Shown: positions 23,329-35,401 of the stretch, piece after piece
Numbering within the stretch: the first letter of the stretch is position 1
Layout of the letters: the number at the start of each line of letters is the position of its first letter
NCBI GenBank assembly: GCA_963969395.1
Contig: OZ017801.1
Location: 3,288,501 to 3,352,500, forward strand
Length of the DNA: 64,000 nt
Direction of reading: 5' to 3'
Source: Pseudoscleropodium purum
Lineage: Eukaryota > Streptophyta > Bryopsida > Hypnales > Brachytheciaceae
Translations under genes and position numbers: made by a program
The notes under the pieces: generated by a model
Database searches by the model: none
The model's input: only the letters and a program-made list of their open reading frames with translations
What the model was told of the DNA's origin: nothing

Positions 23329-24446
23329 CATTGTGTGCAAAATTAGTTAGAGTGCGCTTAAGTGGATAGTCACTTGATACATTATGCAAAGCTAATACAC
23401 TATAGGAATTCATTATTTTAGAAAAGTATTCTAAAGGGGCCACATGTCAAATCTTGAGGCAATTATAGGATAAAAAAATTAGGCAGATCTCATTTTTGGA
23501 ATCTTTCAATATATGAACATTTAAAATCCTTGTTTCAACAAGCAACATGGGATTACAAATTTGCACTAGTATTTGCATTTGTGTTCATTTTTGTATCTAT
23601 ACTTGTGCTTGTATTTAGATATGTCATATTCTTGTTTGTACTTATATACATGTTTTTTTGAGGAGTGGCTAGTATTTTGAAGGAATGGTTTGTTTCTGAC
23701 CAATGAGAAAGAGATAGGTTGTCTTTGACTATCAAAGAAGGGATACTTTGTTCTTAACTACGAAAGAAGAGATGGTTTCTGACCACTAAGGAAGGGATAG
23801 ATTATCCTAACCACCGAGGAAAGGATGGTATATTTTTTATTGTTGTTGAGGAGATAGATTATCCTAATCCACAAACGCAAGGATAGTTTGTTCCACATAC
23901 TATAATCTTGGTAGTAGGATAGCTTGTGGAATGTATATAGCTTGTCTATGCTTGTATGTTAAGGATATATTTCCTAACTACCTCCAGCATTAGCTTGTCG
24001 AGTCTTTTTTTCTTAGAAGTTTATAGGGTAAGGTTTCCATATATGTAGGTCATTTTAAACATGTATGATAGTAGTTTAATTTTGGAATAGAGACAATATA
24101 GATTCTCTATTCTTGATATTGGAAAGACTTTTAATTTTGGTATCTAGATTTCACATAGAATGAAAAGTGTCCAAATAATTTTTTTTTTTTTTTTTCATAT
24201 ATTAGTCTATGTACACTTTCATAAGCTTTGGACTTACTTCAAGTTTCGCTTAGTTATTTATTAACTTGGCCTAGATATAAACTAGTTTTCTTTCTTGTCA
24301 AAGAAACACCTAAGCTCAATAAAGTAAGAATTACTTACTCCTAATCTTTTTCTTTGTGAAGGACCTTTACTTACTCCTGATCTCTTTCTTTGTGAAGGAT
24401 CTTTACTTATCCCTAGTCTTTTTTATTTGTGAAGGACCTTGAAACA
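23329..24446. other. Upstream region of the EMSY-like gene, with two minisatellites
   Basis: 23329-23720 is duplicated at about 35402-35730. 23683-23893 is a degenerate tandem repeat of period about 29 bp (GGGATAG...GACCA(C/A)...GAA units, about seven copies). 24331-24438 is three copies of a 36-bp unit (TTACTTACTCCTNATCT...GTGAAGGACCT) ending 8 bp before the start codon, so it probably lies in the 5' leader. Confidence 0.6.
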
Positions 24447-25868
24447 ATGGTGTCAAATCGTGATGGCAATGATGGTGACAACCTCCCACCTACTAAAGGG
24501 ATTCAGACTCGAGGTGGTGTTAAAAAGGGTGGACCTTGTAAACATGGAGACCCATCAAGCTCTTTTAACATTCATGATTGGATTCATGGGCTTGAAAGGG
24601 ATGCATATTATGCTGTGCTAAAAGCATTTACTACCCAATTGGAGCTTTTTACTTGGGCAAGGGAACAACTTATATCCGATTTGAGAAAAGAACTAAGAAT
24701 TGCGGAGGAGGAGCACCAACAAATGCTAGATATACTTAGAGATGATGAAACACATGTAAGGGTTTTGACAAGGAGACTTACTAGAGATAATCCTAGCATT
24801 CCTCCTCTTCCTCCAAGACCTATTATTCAAAGTGGAAAAAAGCAAAAAGTAAGCCGTACCAATCTTCCTGCACCATTGTTGAAACCTCCTCTTCATTCTA
24901 GCATTGTAACTTCAAATTCAAAGGGACAAGGGTTGCCTATGCCCAAGATACATTCAAATGTCAAAGGCATTGCAGATGCATTTAAGTTTAATATAGTAAG
25001 CAAAGGTATACCAAGACCCAATGTAGGCATAGGAGGGAGAAGGGTTGGTGGACAAACACCTCAAAGTCACCTAAAAAATGCAAGTCCATCTTTAGATGAA
25101 TCTTTGGTGGGTAGGAATGTTGGCCTAAGATGGCCAACAGATAATATTCTCTATAAGGCATTGATATTGGGATATGACCAAGTAGCTAAAATGCATCATG
25201 TAGCATATGAGTATGGCGCTTGGAATGAAACTCGGGAATGGATAGATTTGACGAAGATGGCTAACTATGATATAGAGTGGTTGGACAACACAATTGATCG
25301 AGTTTTACAAGATGGTAAGAGTGGTGTTCTTGATTTTCCACCTAAACAAAGAAAAACAAGAGGTTTTAGACTTCTAGTAGGAAAATCAAAAGGAAGAGGA
25401 CCAACTAATAAATCTTTGGAAGCACCTTGTACATTACAGTCGAGACTAGGAAGAGGATATGCTCTTGTTGAAGTGGACAATAATAGAACACAAGTGAAAT
25501 ATCCTAAGGTGGCCAAATTTGTGAAGGAGATAAGTGCTTTGGAACATGAAAAAGATATTGAAGCGCTAGAGAATGGCAAGCTAATGGTGAAAGAATGTGA
25601 GGAGATGTTGGAGAAGGCATTGTACATGGTTAAAAATTTCTCCATTGATGGTGAGAGCAAAGAAGATGATTCTATTGAAGATGGTGATTCAAGTAAAGAT
25701 GGTGATTCAAGTAGAGATGGTGATTCAAGTGGAGATGGTGATTCTAGTATGGATGATGATTCTAGTGGGGATGAAGGATCAAAGGTCAATCATGGGAGTA
25801 CCTTTGTTGCAAAGTTAAACCATATTGAAGACAATGGAGACAATGATGATTACATTGAAATAGATTGA
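24447..25868 (+). CDS. EML: Intronless EMSY-like protein (ENT plus Agenet/Tudor-like domain)
   Basis: A 473-aa frame without introns. The ATG at 24447 is chosen because the in-frame codon further upstream is GTG. An ENT domain spans about residues 44-115 (IHGLERDAYYAVLKAF, ISDLRKELRIAEEEH), as in plant EMSY-like proteins and mammalian EMSY. After a low-complexity, KKQK-containing linker comes an Agenet/Tudor-like domain at about 219-280 (LVGRNVGLRWPTDNILYKAL, YEYGAWNETREWIDL), expected to read histone marks. A coiled, basic C-terminal region follows, ending in an acidic tail built of DGDSS repeats (about residues 405-440). EML genes normally have several introns, so this copy is probably a retrogene. 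The frame is fully open, suggesting function or recent origin. No adjacent poly-A tract is seen. Confidence 0.85.
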   Translation: MVSNRDGNDGDNLPPTKGIQTRGGVKKGGPCKHGDPSSSFNIHDWIHGLERDAYYAVLKAFTTQLELFTWAREQLISDLRKELRIAEEEHQQMLDILRDDETHVRVLTRRLTRDNPSIPPLPPRPIIQSGKKQKVSRTNLPAPLLKPPLHSSIVTSNSKGQGLPMPKIHSNVKGIADAFKFNIVSKGIPRPNVGIGGRRVGGQTPQSHLKNASPSLDESLVGRNVGLRWPTDNILYKALILGYDQVAKMHHVAYEYGAWNETREWIDLTKMANYDIEWLDNTIDRVLQDGKSGVLDFPPKQRKTRGFRLLVGKSKGRGPTNKSLEAPCTLQSRLGRGYALVEVDNNRTQVKYPKVAKFVKEISALEHEKDIEALENGKLMVKECEEMLEKALYMVKNFSIDGESKEDDSIEDGDSSKDGDSSRDGDSSGDGDSSMDDDSSGDEGSKVNHGSTFVAKLNHIEDNGDNDDYIEID

Positions 25869-26295
25869 CTTTGTTGCAAGTAGTAGTGATAAAAAGCATT
25901 GTATTACTGTCAAGTTTTTGTTAATAGGGACATGATGTGATAAGTATGTATTGGTAAAAATTTTTGTGTAAATTGATTTGGCCAATCATTTGTAATGTGG
26001 AGAGTGCTTTTGATTGGGAATAGAAAGTTTGATCCTCAAATGATCTATGTATCCAAAACTTCAATGTATGTTGATTAAACTCAATTGTAGCTTTGGAAAT
26101 ATTGAATTTTTTGTATAGGATTAAAACCCACAAAATAAAGTGCAACAAGTTAAATTTACTCCCTTTTCAAAATAATTAAAAGATTCCAAAAGTTGAATTA
26201 AGTATTGCCATAATTTGTAGTCTCCAAGCATCTACTAGAATCCAAATCACACAGTATTGTATGAAATTTTTTTGTATTTTGTATTTTGTATTAAA
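25869..26295. other. 3' flank of the EMSY-like gene
   Basis: AT-rich, with no gene or recognisable repeat; it ends at the next TTAA-bounded element. Confidence 0.5.
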
Positions 26296-27225
26296 TTAAC
26301 CCATAAAGAACCAGACTGCATTTTTTGGTTGTATAGAAATTTTGGGCAGGCCATTGTGACCAGAAATTTTCATATTTAAGGCTGAAATTGTAGTAGAAGG
26401 TGTAGACAAGGAATATCTTTTATATGCAACAAATTTCATGAAATTTGAAAATAGGAATCAAAAGTTATAGCCTAATATGTAGTTTATTTCTCAACTTGAG
26501 CAGTCTGGGCAAATCTCAAAAAATCATTTCTTTCAACAATCAAAATTTGAAATTTATTTTACTAGACTTATATATACAAGAAAAGCTTTGAATCATTCCA
26601 TTTTGATCAACAAATCAAAAGTTAGGAGGATTTTTTGTTTGCGGGCAATTATGGATTCCCTACTCTAAAATAAACTTTGAAATCCTTTATCTTACCCAAT
26701 TTTCAATATTTTGGAAAAAAAATCCTAGGATGGAAATTTTTTATTACAACATTTCAACCATTGGGATTGACATTTTTCAATTCCATATTTCAGTTCTTAA
26801 TAATTTAGTATTTTGAATCACTCTCTACTACTACCTACTTACTATTTTTTTCCTATATGTTGTACAATTCCAAATGATCTGAAATTTTTCAAACATGTAT
26901 CCAATATACCTTATAGAATAAATTCAAAGAGTTGCAATCATTTCAAACATTTTTTCATACAAATTTGACCTTGTGAAGTTCAACTGCCCGTTTTTTTGCA
27001 GGGACCAAAAAATGAACTTTTTCACTTCAAATGCTAATATCTTGCAATCTACATGGTGGAAATTTCTGAAATTTTTTTCACATCTATTCAAAATATATTA
27101 CTACAAGATTCTATGGTTACAAGTGTCCAAAAATGGTTTTTTTTCTAAATTTTGAAACTTGTTCAAGAAATGGCAGTTTTGGAGCGTTTTTGGTGAAAAC
27201 ATAGTCAAGGAACTTTAGGGGTTAA
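26296..27225 (+). mobile_element. TTAA-bounded element, copy 4 (type A, complete)
   Basis: A complete ~930-bp copy: left end TTAACCCATAAAGAACC, right end GAACTTTAGGGGTTAA. The left part contains AAATTTTGGGCAG and the right part the GGAGCGTTTTTGGTGAAAAC block. The flanks (ATTAAA and AGTTAT) show no longer target duplication than TTAA itself. Non-coding. Confidence 0.8.
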
Positions 27226-28449
27226 AGTTATATTCAAAAATTTTGTTTCATATTCATTTAGTGTTGGAAAAAAATATGAGATTGATTTAACATATTGATG
27301 AAATTTTTTAATGAATTATTTGTAGTTTTAAGAATCACTATATTTTGGTCTTTTATGAAGATTTGTGAAATTCACAACCTATGTAGAAGAATTCCTATGT
27401 AGAAGAATTTTTGTATGTTATTTTTTAAACTTTTATCAAAAAATTACAAAAAACTATATTCAACTTTGTAGTTTTTATTTCACCTAAAAGATATAGTTAA
27501 TGGTCTTTTCATTGTAAGAATTAATAGTTGCTTGGGAAAATTTCATGCTACTCTTCATTCATTTGCACATGATATTTCAAAAAGAATTTCAAATTAATTG
27601 AATTCTTATGTTACATTTAGTGATCAACTTTCATTTTTTGCTATGAAAATTATTTTAATGACATCCTTTTTACAAAGTAAATTTCATTTTTTTCACATTG
27701 ACAAACAATATATAGTTTCACATAATAAAAATATTAATCTAAACTCAAATATGGTTTAAAATGCTAACTTGAACATTGAATATTATGCACCCAATATCAT
27801 TACCAACTAAATATTGATATTGGATGTATAATATTCAACTTTAGATGGGCAAAGTTTAAACTATCTAAATGATAAACAACATATTTAAAGCAAAATGCAC
27901 AAGGAACAACTTTAAAGCTTGCTCTTATACACAAAAGACATTTAAAGCTATAAAAAAAGAGTAGAGGTGTCACATAAGAGATATAACTATGTCTTTATAA
28001 TTTGTAAGAGTTGTACATGATGTCCATCTATTATGACTTGGTAGTTAAGTTTGCATAGTTTTCGTAACTTATTCAAGTGTGAAAGAGACTTATAAAGTAG
28101 TTTGTTCTCAAAGTGTCCATGCTTTAAAAGTGATGATGGGATCCGGATACATTTTGCTTTCTTCAATGTACCACTAGTATACATTTATGGAGATTGGCAC
28201 TTTTAGTGATCATTGCATTTGAAATTCAAAGATTAGCACCTAATTTCACAAAGGTCGAAAAAATATGAAACCACTTGAGTTAGATCTCAATTCCATTTTC
28301 CTTCCTAGAAAAATTTATTGGAAATTGTTTTTAAGAATTTAGCTCCCCCCCCAAAAGACAATTAGCTCTTAAATGGTTGCATCAAGAGCAAACTACCTTA
28401 AATGTGTTGAAATTGCCAAAAATATCCAACAACGACCAAAATTAACTAA
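27226..28449. other. AT-rich intergenic stretch containing repeat D
   Basis: 27660-28200 is repeat D (see 35760-36345). It carries the unoccupied AACTCAAATA site (27742-27751) that is occupied by a MITE in the other copy. No gene is seen. Confidence 0.55.
27660..28200 (+). repeat. Dispersed repeat D, copy 1 (empty site)
   Basis: Matches 35760-35850 plus 36112-36345 through words such as GACAAACAATATATAG, TAAATATTGATATT and CATATTTAAAGCAAAATGCA. A part (AGAGGTGTCACATAAGA...) recurs again at 32085-32240. Confidence 0.7.
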
Positions 28450-29306
28450 TAAATTCCTAAAGTTCAATGAATATGTTTCTACCAAAAACACTCAAAAACT
28501 ACTATTTTTACTTTTTTAGGACAAGTAGTCAAGTACCAAATTTTTGAAAATAAATTTTTTTTTTTTGACATATGTAACCATAGAATCTTATAGTATGCTA
28601 AGTTGAAAACATGTAGTAAAAATCTCAAGCATTTCCATTGCATAGATTGCAAGATATAGACATTCAAATTCACTAAACCATTTTTTCTACCCTACGAAAA
28701 GCAAGGCAAATGCACTTCACAAACTCACTTTTTAGTGAAAAAAGGTTCAAAATGGTGGTGCTTCTTTGGATTCTTTTTCCTAGACAAGTTGGCCACATGC
28801 CTCAAAAAGTTTAAGATCATTTGGAATTGTACAACATATAGGGAAAAAATAGTAAGTAGATAGTAGTTGAGAATCATTCAAAATACAAGTATGATTTTAT
28901 TTTTTTCTAAAAATATTGAAACTGAGTAAAATAATGAATTTCAAAGTTTATTTTAGAGTAGAGAATCCACAATAGCTTGCAAACAAAAAATCCTCATAAT
29001 TTTGGACTCATTGATCAAAAAATAATGATTCAAAGCTTTCCTTGTATATATAACTCTATAAAACCAATTTCAAATTTTTATTTATGAAAGAGGTTCTTTT
29101 TTATCATCTGCCCGGATTGTCCATATACAAAGAAAAATAACATGTTAGGCTACAACTTTTAACTCATATTTCCAAATGTCATGAAATTTAGTGCATATGA
29201 GAGATATTCCTCGTCTACATCTTAAAATGTACAAATACTCATTCATAGCAGCCTGCCCAAAATTCCTACACAACCAAAAAATGGATGCTGATCCTTTAGG
29301 AGTTAA
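28450..29306 (-). mobile_element. TTAA-bounded element, copy 5 (type A)
   Basis: The left end is degraded (TTCCTAAAGTTCAATGAATA, matching CCCCTAAAGTTCCTTGACTA of better copies); the right end CCTTTAGGAGTTAA is good. Internal blocks are in reverse order. About 857 bp, non-coding. Confidence 0.75.
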
Positions 29307-29582
29307 CAAGATGAACTATATGCCAAGCAAATCAGCCTATAGCTGTAGACTAAAACCCCAAGGCCAAGTAACCAGCCCTATGGTCGTGGAAGCAACCAGC
29401 CCTACTCTGAGGCTCTAATGAAGAAGTCAGATCTAACTTATGCAAGTTACTACAGAACTCAATGAGTTTGGAATTAGTTTGAAATTTCAACTTCAGATTA
29501 ATTTAAAGTTCCAGATTTAGAAGAAATCAGTAATGCACCTGCAGAATAGAATTAATGCAAAAATTAATCCAAGAATAATATT

Positions 29583-29841
29583 CACTACACAAAATAGTGA
29601 AATTAGGTTGTCCCACGCTAATTTCTTGATAATCTACACTCTATAAATATTCTCTACTATTGTACAATGATGCATTTAATCCAAAGCCATGTGTATGACA
29701 TAAATTAGTGCACCAATTCAAGGCGCCGTTCACAGAGTTGCATGCCCCTCCATGTGTACAAGCATTGATTTATGAAGTAATTAATCTGAGGTAAGGCAAC
29801 TTAATTGGGAAGGCAACCTAATTTCACTATTTTGTGTATAG
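29583..29841. mobile_element. Short foldback element
   Basis: The left arm (29583-29614) carries CACAAAATAGTGAAATTAGG and the right arm (29808-29841) its reverse complement CCTAATTTCACTATTTTGTG, giving about 30-bp near-perfect inverted arms around a ~190-bp centre. This is the layout of a MITE or foldback element. No clear target duplication was found. Confidence 0.65.
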
Positions 29842-29944
29842 CAAGACTTGAATCAACCCATTTCCATTCAGAGATCTGTACCCATTACATAGGGTACACG
29901 TTTTTCAAAAAGTAGGAGAAAAGCAGTGATTGATTATAGCATAG

Positions 29945-30360
29945 TTCTCAATGTAATTGTAACACATTATGATTTTTGTGGCTGCAATTTTGGTCGATTT
30001 TCCAATTAACCTATGGTTAGAAATAGGAAGACCTATATGACAAAAATAGGTTGAATGGAATCTTCAACCAAAAATTTCATGATAAAGGAGGCAACCCATT
30101 TCTGGCTAGTTAAGCAATTCAACATATGTGCAGTATGCATCTAGTCATGGAGAAAATTTGCTTGGGTGAAGAAATAGAAATGAGCAACATTCCATATTTT
30201 TTTCAAATTTTTCCATGAAAAATGGAATTTCTGTAAATTATTTTCATGAAGATTCTATTTCACATTTTCGTTATGTAGGCCTTCCTATTCCCAACCATAG
30301 GTTATTTCTAAAATCAACCAAGCCTGCAACCAATCGTAATGCGCCATAGCTGCATTGCTC
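29945..30360. repeat. Imperfect inverted repeat
   Basis: Left-arm words (CATTATGATTTTTGTGGCTG, AACCTATGGTTAGAAATAGG) reappear inverted on the right (CCTATTCCCAACCATAGGTT, then CAACCAATCGTAATGCGCC). The arms are about 100 bp and diverged; the centre holds no frame. Confidence 0.6.
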
Positions 30361-31298
30361 ATTAATGTCCTGTTGATTAGAAAGAGTGTAGTATATAGGC
30401 CGGAAATGGGTCCTTGATAGGGAATGGGTCACCTCCCTTAATTATGTTTTGAGAAAAAAAATTCTGAAAAATATGAAGTTCTCCTAAACTCTATTTATAT
30501 ACATGGAAAATTTTCTCTACTCAAGAAGCATGTGCTCTAGATATGCATAATTACTTAAGTGGTCAGAAATTGGTTGGCTACCATAGTGAGCACATGGAGG
30601 TCAATGCAAGAATTAATTTAAGTTCAACCCAAGATGAGTATCCACTGCAACAAGTAGGACACAAAATCCACCCACAAAGTGAGTCCAGTAGGGTCATTTA
30701 GGGGTTCTCTAAACATACATGTATTAAAAAAAAAAATAATTCTTAGCCTCGTGTAGGGTATGATCTAAACCTCTCATAGCTAATTTGTGGTCTTTGATTA
30801 CAAATATGAATTTAAATTTCCAAAAAAAAATAATGTGAAAAATAAAAAAATTCTTGTATTTTCCTCTACTGGGATTTTCTAATTTAAATTTCCCACTACA
30901 ATAAATAATGTAAAGTTGTGAAGTTTTTTGTTTTGCGAGCTATCTTAGCAATTTTTGAGATACTAATGTATTGAATTGGTTTTCTTAACTTGATTTTAAC
31001 AATTTTTCAAAAAACAACTATACATGGTTTAGTTTGCTTTCTAAAACAATCTCACCATTGGAATTAGTGAGTGTCAATTCTATCTTAGAGCTATCAACAA
31101 TTTATTTTTTGATCCTTCTATCTCATATTTGCTTCAATTTAATGAATGAAAATTACACTGTTTAGTTTTGAACTTTTTTAAATTTTCACTAACCTTCAAT
31201 TCAATTCCTTAACATTAGTTTTTTTAATTCAAAATCTATAGTACAAAATTTAAAATGAAGAAGATTCCAAGCTTTATAATCTAGTTAGGCTAGGAACA

Positions 31299-32085
31299 TT
31301 AACCCCTAAAGGCCCAAGACCATATTTTCACCAAAAACGCTCCAAAATTGTCATTTCTAATGCAAGTATTAAATTTTAGTAAAAAAATGATTTTTAAACA
31401 CATTTAAATGTAGGATCTTGTAGTAAACCAATTTAAAAAGATGTGGAAAAAATTTCAAAAATTTCCACCATGTAGATTGCAAGATATTAGCATTTAAATT
31501 GACAAAAATCATTTTTTTGGCCTTGTGAAAATATGGGCAGCTGCACTTCACAAGGTCACATTTGTATGAAAAAATCTTCAAAATGGTTGTGCCTCTTTGG
31601 ATTCATTGTTAAAGGCAAGTTGGCTACATGCTTGAAAATTTTAAGAACATTTGGAATTGTACAACATATAGAAAAAGTATAGTAAATTGAAAAAAGTAGA
31701 GAAAGATTTAAAACACTAAATTGTTAAGAAATTTATTATGGAATTAAAAAATGCCAATCCCAACAGTTGTAATGTTTTAATAAACAATCTTCATCCTATG
31801 ATTATTATTTTTTTCAAAAACTATTGAAAATTGAGTTAAAAAAAGGACTTCAAAGTTTATTTTTAAGTTGAGAATTTGGCATTGCCCACAAACTAAAACT
31901 CCTCATAACTTTCACCTCATTGAGCCAAATGGAATGATTCAAAGCTTTCCATGTGTATATAAATGTATCTAAAAAATTAATTTCAAATTTTTTTTCTTAA
32001 GAAAATGATTTTTATGAATTTTTTTGAACTACCCGCCATAGCATCAAAACTACATATCATGCAATAACTTTTGAACCATGTGAAT
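31299..32085 (-). mobile_element. TTAA-bounded element, copy 6 (type A, one end missing)
   Basis: The left end TTAACCCCTAAAGGCCCAAG and the next ~780 bp are typical of the family. The far TTAA end is lost where a fragment of repeat D (AGAGGTGTCACATAAG) begins at about 32085. Confidence 0.75.
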
Positions 32086-34531
32086 AGAGGTGTCACATAA
32101 GAATAATATGCCCTTATTATTTGTAAGTGAGCCTTACATAATGCCAATCTATTGTGATTTAGTAGTTGATTATTGTTTTTTTTAAGTTATTGAAGTATCT
32201 AAAATATACTTATAAATGTATTGGATGTTTTCAATTGTCAAGAAGATCCAATAAAGTATAAAATTAAAATTTAATAATATAAACTATACCTAAATGCCAA
32301 TTTTGAATGCTTTTAAGACATGATTATTGCACATATCATGTATATTTTTTTCATTTGAATATAATATCTAAAGAAATATACTTACTATACCAATCAACTT
32401 AAATTCCTACATGTATATAAAATAAATTATCACAATGGAACTGTCTTTTGAATGGATAGTGACAAACTATTGCTTTTTGTGAGAAATTGTCATGAAGAAT
32501 AAAAGGGATATACATGTCAATTTTTCATTGGCTACAAAACTTTTGAAAAGATTCCGTGCTATTCATTTTTCCATTGTCTTGTGAAACTTTCAAATTCAAA
32601 AATTCTTCAAGGAGTAAAATATTTATATATTTTTTAAATCTTCAAGAAATTTATTCAATAAAAAATTCCATAATTTTTTTAAAGTTTTATTTATGCACCA
32701 GTATTGCAAACCCAAACCCTAATTGATAGTGCTCACAATCCACTCTTCTTCCTTTCAAGTCTTCAAAATGTGCAACCCAAAAATTCTATGAGAAAGTTTT
32801 TATATGTTGCACTCATCTAAACCCTAGTTCTTTTTTTTCTCACCTACAAACCTTCTCAATTTCAAAACAACTAAACAATAGTCTAGATAAATCAATTTCT
32901 AACACAATTCTAATGAAAAGAAATTTGCCTCGTAAATGAAGTTGTTGATACTACAACATGAACGCAATCAATAGTACACAATAAATATAACAAATGAATG
33001 CACAACATAAAATGAATAAGTAGTTTTGTCTATTGCATTTTCTTTACACATTTCTAAGCACATTTTTCTTCTATTTCTAAAATCATAAATCTTATAACAA
33101 TATTGTTGAATTTCTTGCTACTATCATTCTCATATTTATCTTAAGAACAAAATCTACTAATCCAATGTGTAATTGTACATACAATTGGGCAATGACTCAA
33201 TGAGAAGAAGCAATGAATACGTAATCAACTAGTTAGGATTTTGCATGATCACTAATTAGGGTTTGCATTCTTTCTACTTGAAGAAGGTGACTGTGGAGAG
33301 GATGGAGGGTGCTTGGAGGATGGAAGATACAAAAATAACCTAACAGTTCCCACACATAAATCCTAAAATCATGTTTTTGGCAATAGAATCAAGAGAGAAG
33401 ACATCCAAGAGAGAAGGGAATACCTAAAGGAATTGCAATAGCTACCCTTTCCATCCAAGGCAGGTGTCTTTGCATATGATACCCTTCTGAACATCAACTC
33501 CCTATTACAAACATCATTGACTCCCAATTACAAGCACTAACTCCCAATTGCAACATAGCATAGTAATGTTTCACAAAAGGTAGCAATGACATTCCTTCCA
33601 ATTTGCTCACACACTAAGGGAAAAAAAACCTCAGGAAACGGACAAGAAAGGCATGCTTGCAATGGGTGTTGTTCAACTTTTTTTACAATAGTTTGGATTG
33701 TCTTTTAAGGCGGCACATGAAATCAACACTTGATTTTTGAAGATTGATAGCTTTAAATGGGGGTTCCTTTTGTTGTGGTGATCAATGGCTAGGATGTGAA
33801 GATCGGCGACATTTTTTTATTAAAAATTGTCGAGGGGAGGGGGATTTTCTTAAAGGAATTGATAGTGATGGTTTTTCCAGTGTGTGTGTAGGCAAGGCTA
33901 AGTTTGCCTACATCTTTTGAGTAGATAGTCATAGGAATAATTATATAGATATAACTATAGGACATTGATTCAAATCTTATTTCAATATATAAATATTTAG
34001 TCAAATGCAGTGATATCAAATGAAAATATTGACCAATTGTAGAAAGGGCCTTTTTTACTTTAAGAGAGCCTACATGATGAAGTGGTCTATTTTTCCTAGC
34101 TAGCATATAAGGAATGATTCTTTGTTTTGAGCCTATGTTTGAGGGCTTTCAAGAGTATTTTGAAGCCCCATATATGACATTCAAATAATGTCTCTCACTA
34201 TCATGAGCATTAGCAAAAATGAAGTAAAATAAGAAAAGTTGATTTTTTAAAATTTGCAATCAAGAGTACACTTTGAGTAGAGGCTAATTCCAATATCTAT
34301 TATTACAACAAATTATATAATATAGTTGATTCATAACATTCAATAGCATACATTGTCATTGCCTTGCCTCGACTATAGATGGTGAGGATTATTCTTGGCA
34401 TCTATCATTAGCTAAGTAGATAGGTGGAGGATCAAAGTAATGAGCAAGTGCATAAGAAAAAGGTATTGGGCATGAAGGCTATTGAATCTATGGTTGCAAT
34501 ATTTTTAGTGTTTGGTATTTGAATGTATTGT
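32086..34531. other. AT-rich intergenic stretch
   Basis: Begins with a fragment of repeat D (to about 32240). I see no gene, RNA or clear repeat in the rest. The frame at 34106-33789 on the minus strand resembles nothing known. Confidence 0.45.
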
Positions 34532-35401
34532 TGGATACAATAATATATCTTACAAACTATTCATTTGATTCATCCAAAGAATTTTGTACAATGTGGATTA
34601 TAATTGGTTTATTTGTGGAAGCATAATTATCATTGCATCCTTATGCAACCCCAATCAAGTGTACCAAATTTCAATTTAAAAAAAACTTAAACTCAATTTT
34701 TGGTGGATTTTTTTATTTAACTTTTATGGTTTTACATAATGATTCTTGGAAAAAAAATGGCAATGAGTTTTTTAATTTGATTGTAGAGTTATATAGGAAA
34801 CACTTGTTTGCACATCTTCCCTTCAAAGAGCATCTCCACAAAAGTTTCACAATTTCTTCTACAAAGATTTAAATGTTGGATGGAGTTACAATGCCTAAAC
34901 CTTGTAAAATAGATATCTCTATATTATAATTAGATTTTTCTATTTTTCCCTCACATGATATCTAACTTCATTCATACATTTGGGCATGATTCCACAATTA
35001 CTTTGTTAAAATCTAATTAATGATATAGAGATATCTATTTTACAAAGTTTGGTGATACAACATCTCACATTGAATCCTTCATAAATCATATTTTTGTTGC
35101 GTAATGGTGTGTTTTCAATATAAAAGTAGTGCAAATGGATGTTCCCTACATATCTATGCAATTGAATTAAAAATTCACCATCAATTCTTTTCAATAAAAT
35201 ATTATTTGAAATAATTTAAATTGACTTAAAAAATTTACTAAAAAGGAAATTTTGCTTTTTTAAACTAAAATTTGGTAAGCTTAATTGGAATTGCATGGAA
35301 ATTAAGTGTCAATTATGTAACATGATAATTTCTAATTCTTTTCTACTTTATTCAAAAATCTTTAAATGACAAAAATAGACAGTTTATAAGATGATTGTAC
35401 T
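34532..35401. mobile_element. Foldback element C, copy 4
   Basis: Long palindrome of about 870 bp. The left arm reads GGATACAATAAT... then CAACCCCAATCAAGTGTACC. The right arm has the inverse (GGTAAGCTTAATTGGAATTG... GATGATTGTAC). The arms meet near 34950-35000. Non-coding. Confidence 0.7.

Larger units (their letters stand above)
29307..31298. other. Intergenic stretch with two inverted repeats
   Basis: No gene is seen. 29583-29841 and about 29945-30360 are foldback structures listed separately; the rest is AT-rich without recognisable content. Confidence 0.5.

Noticed and set aside
24429..24446. Upstream GTG start for the EMSY-like gene
   Set aside because: Plant nuclear genes start at ATG in nearly all cases, and the GTG lies inside the 36-bp leader repeat.
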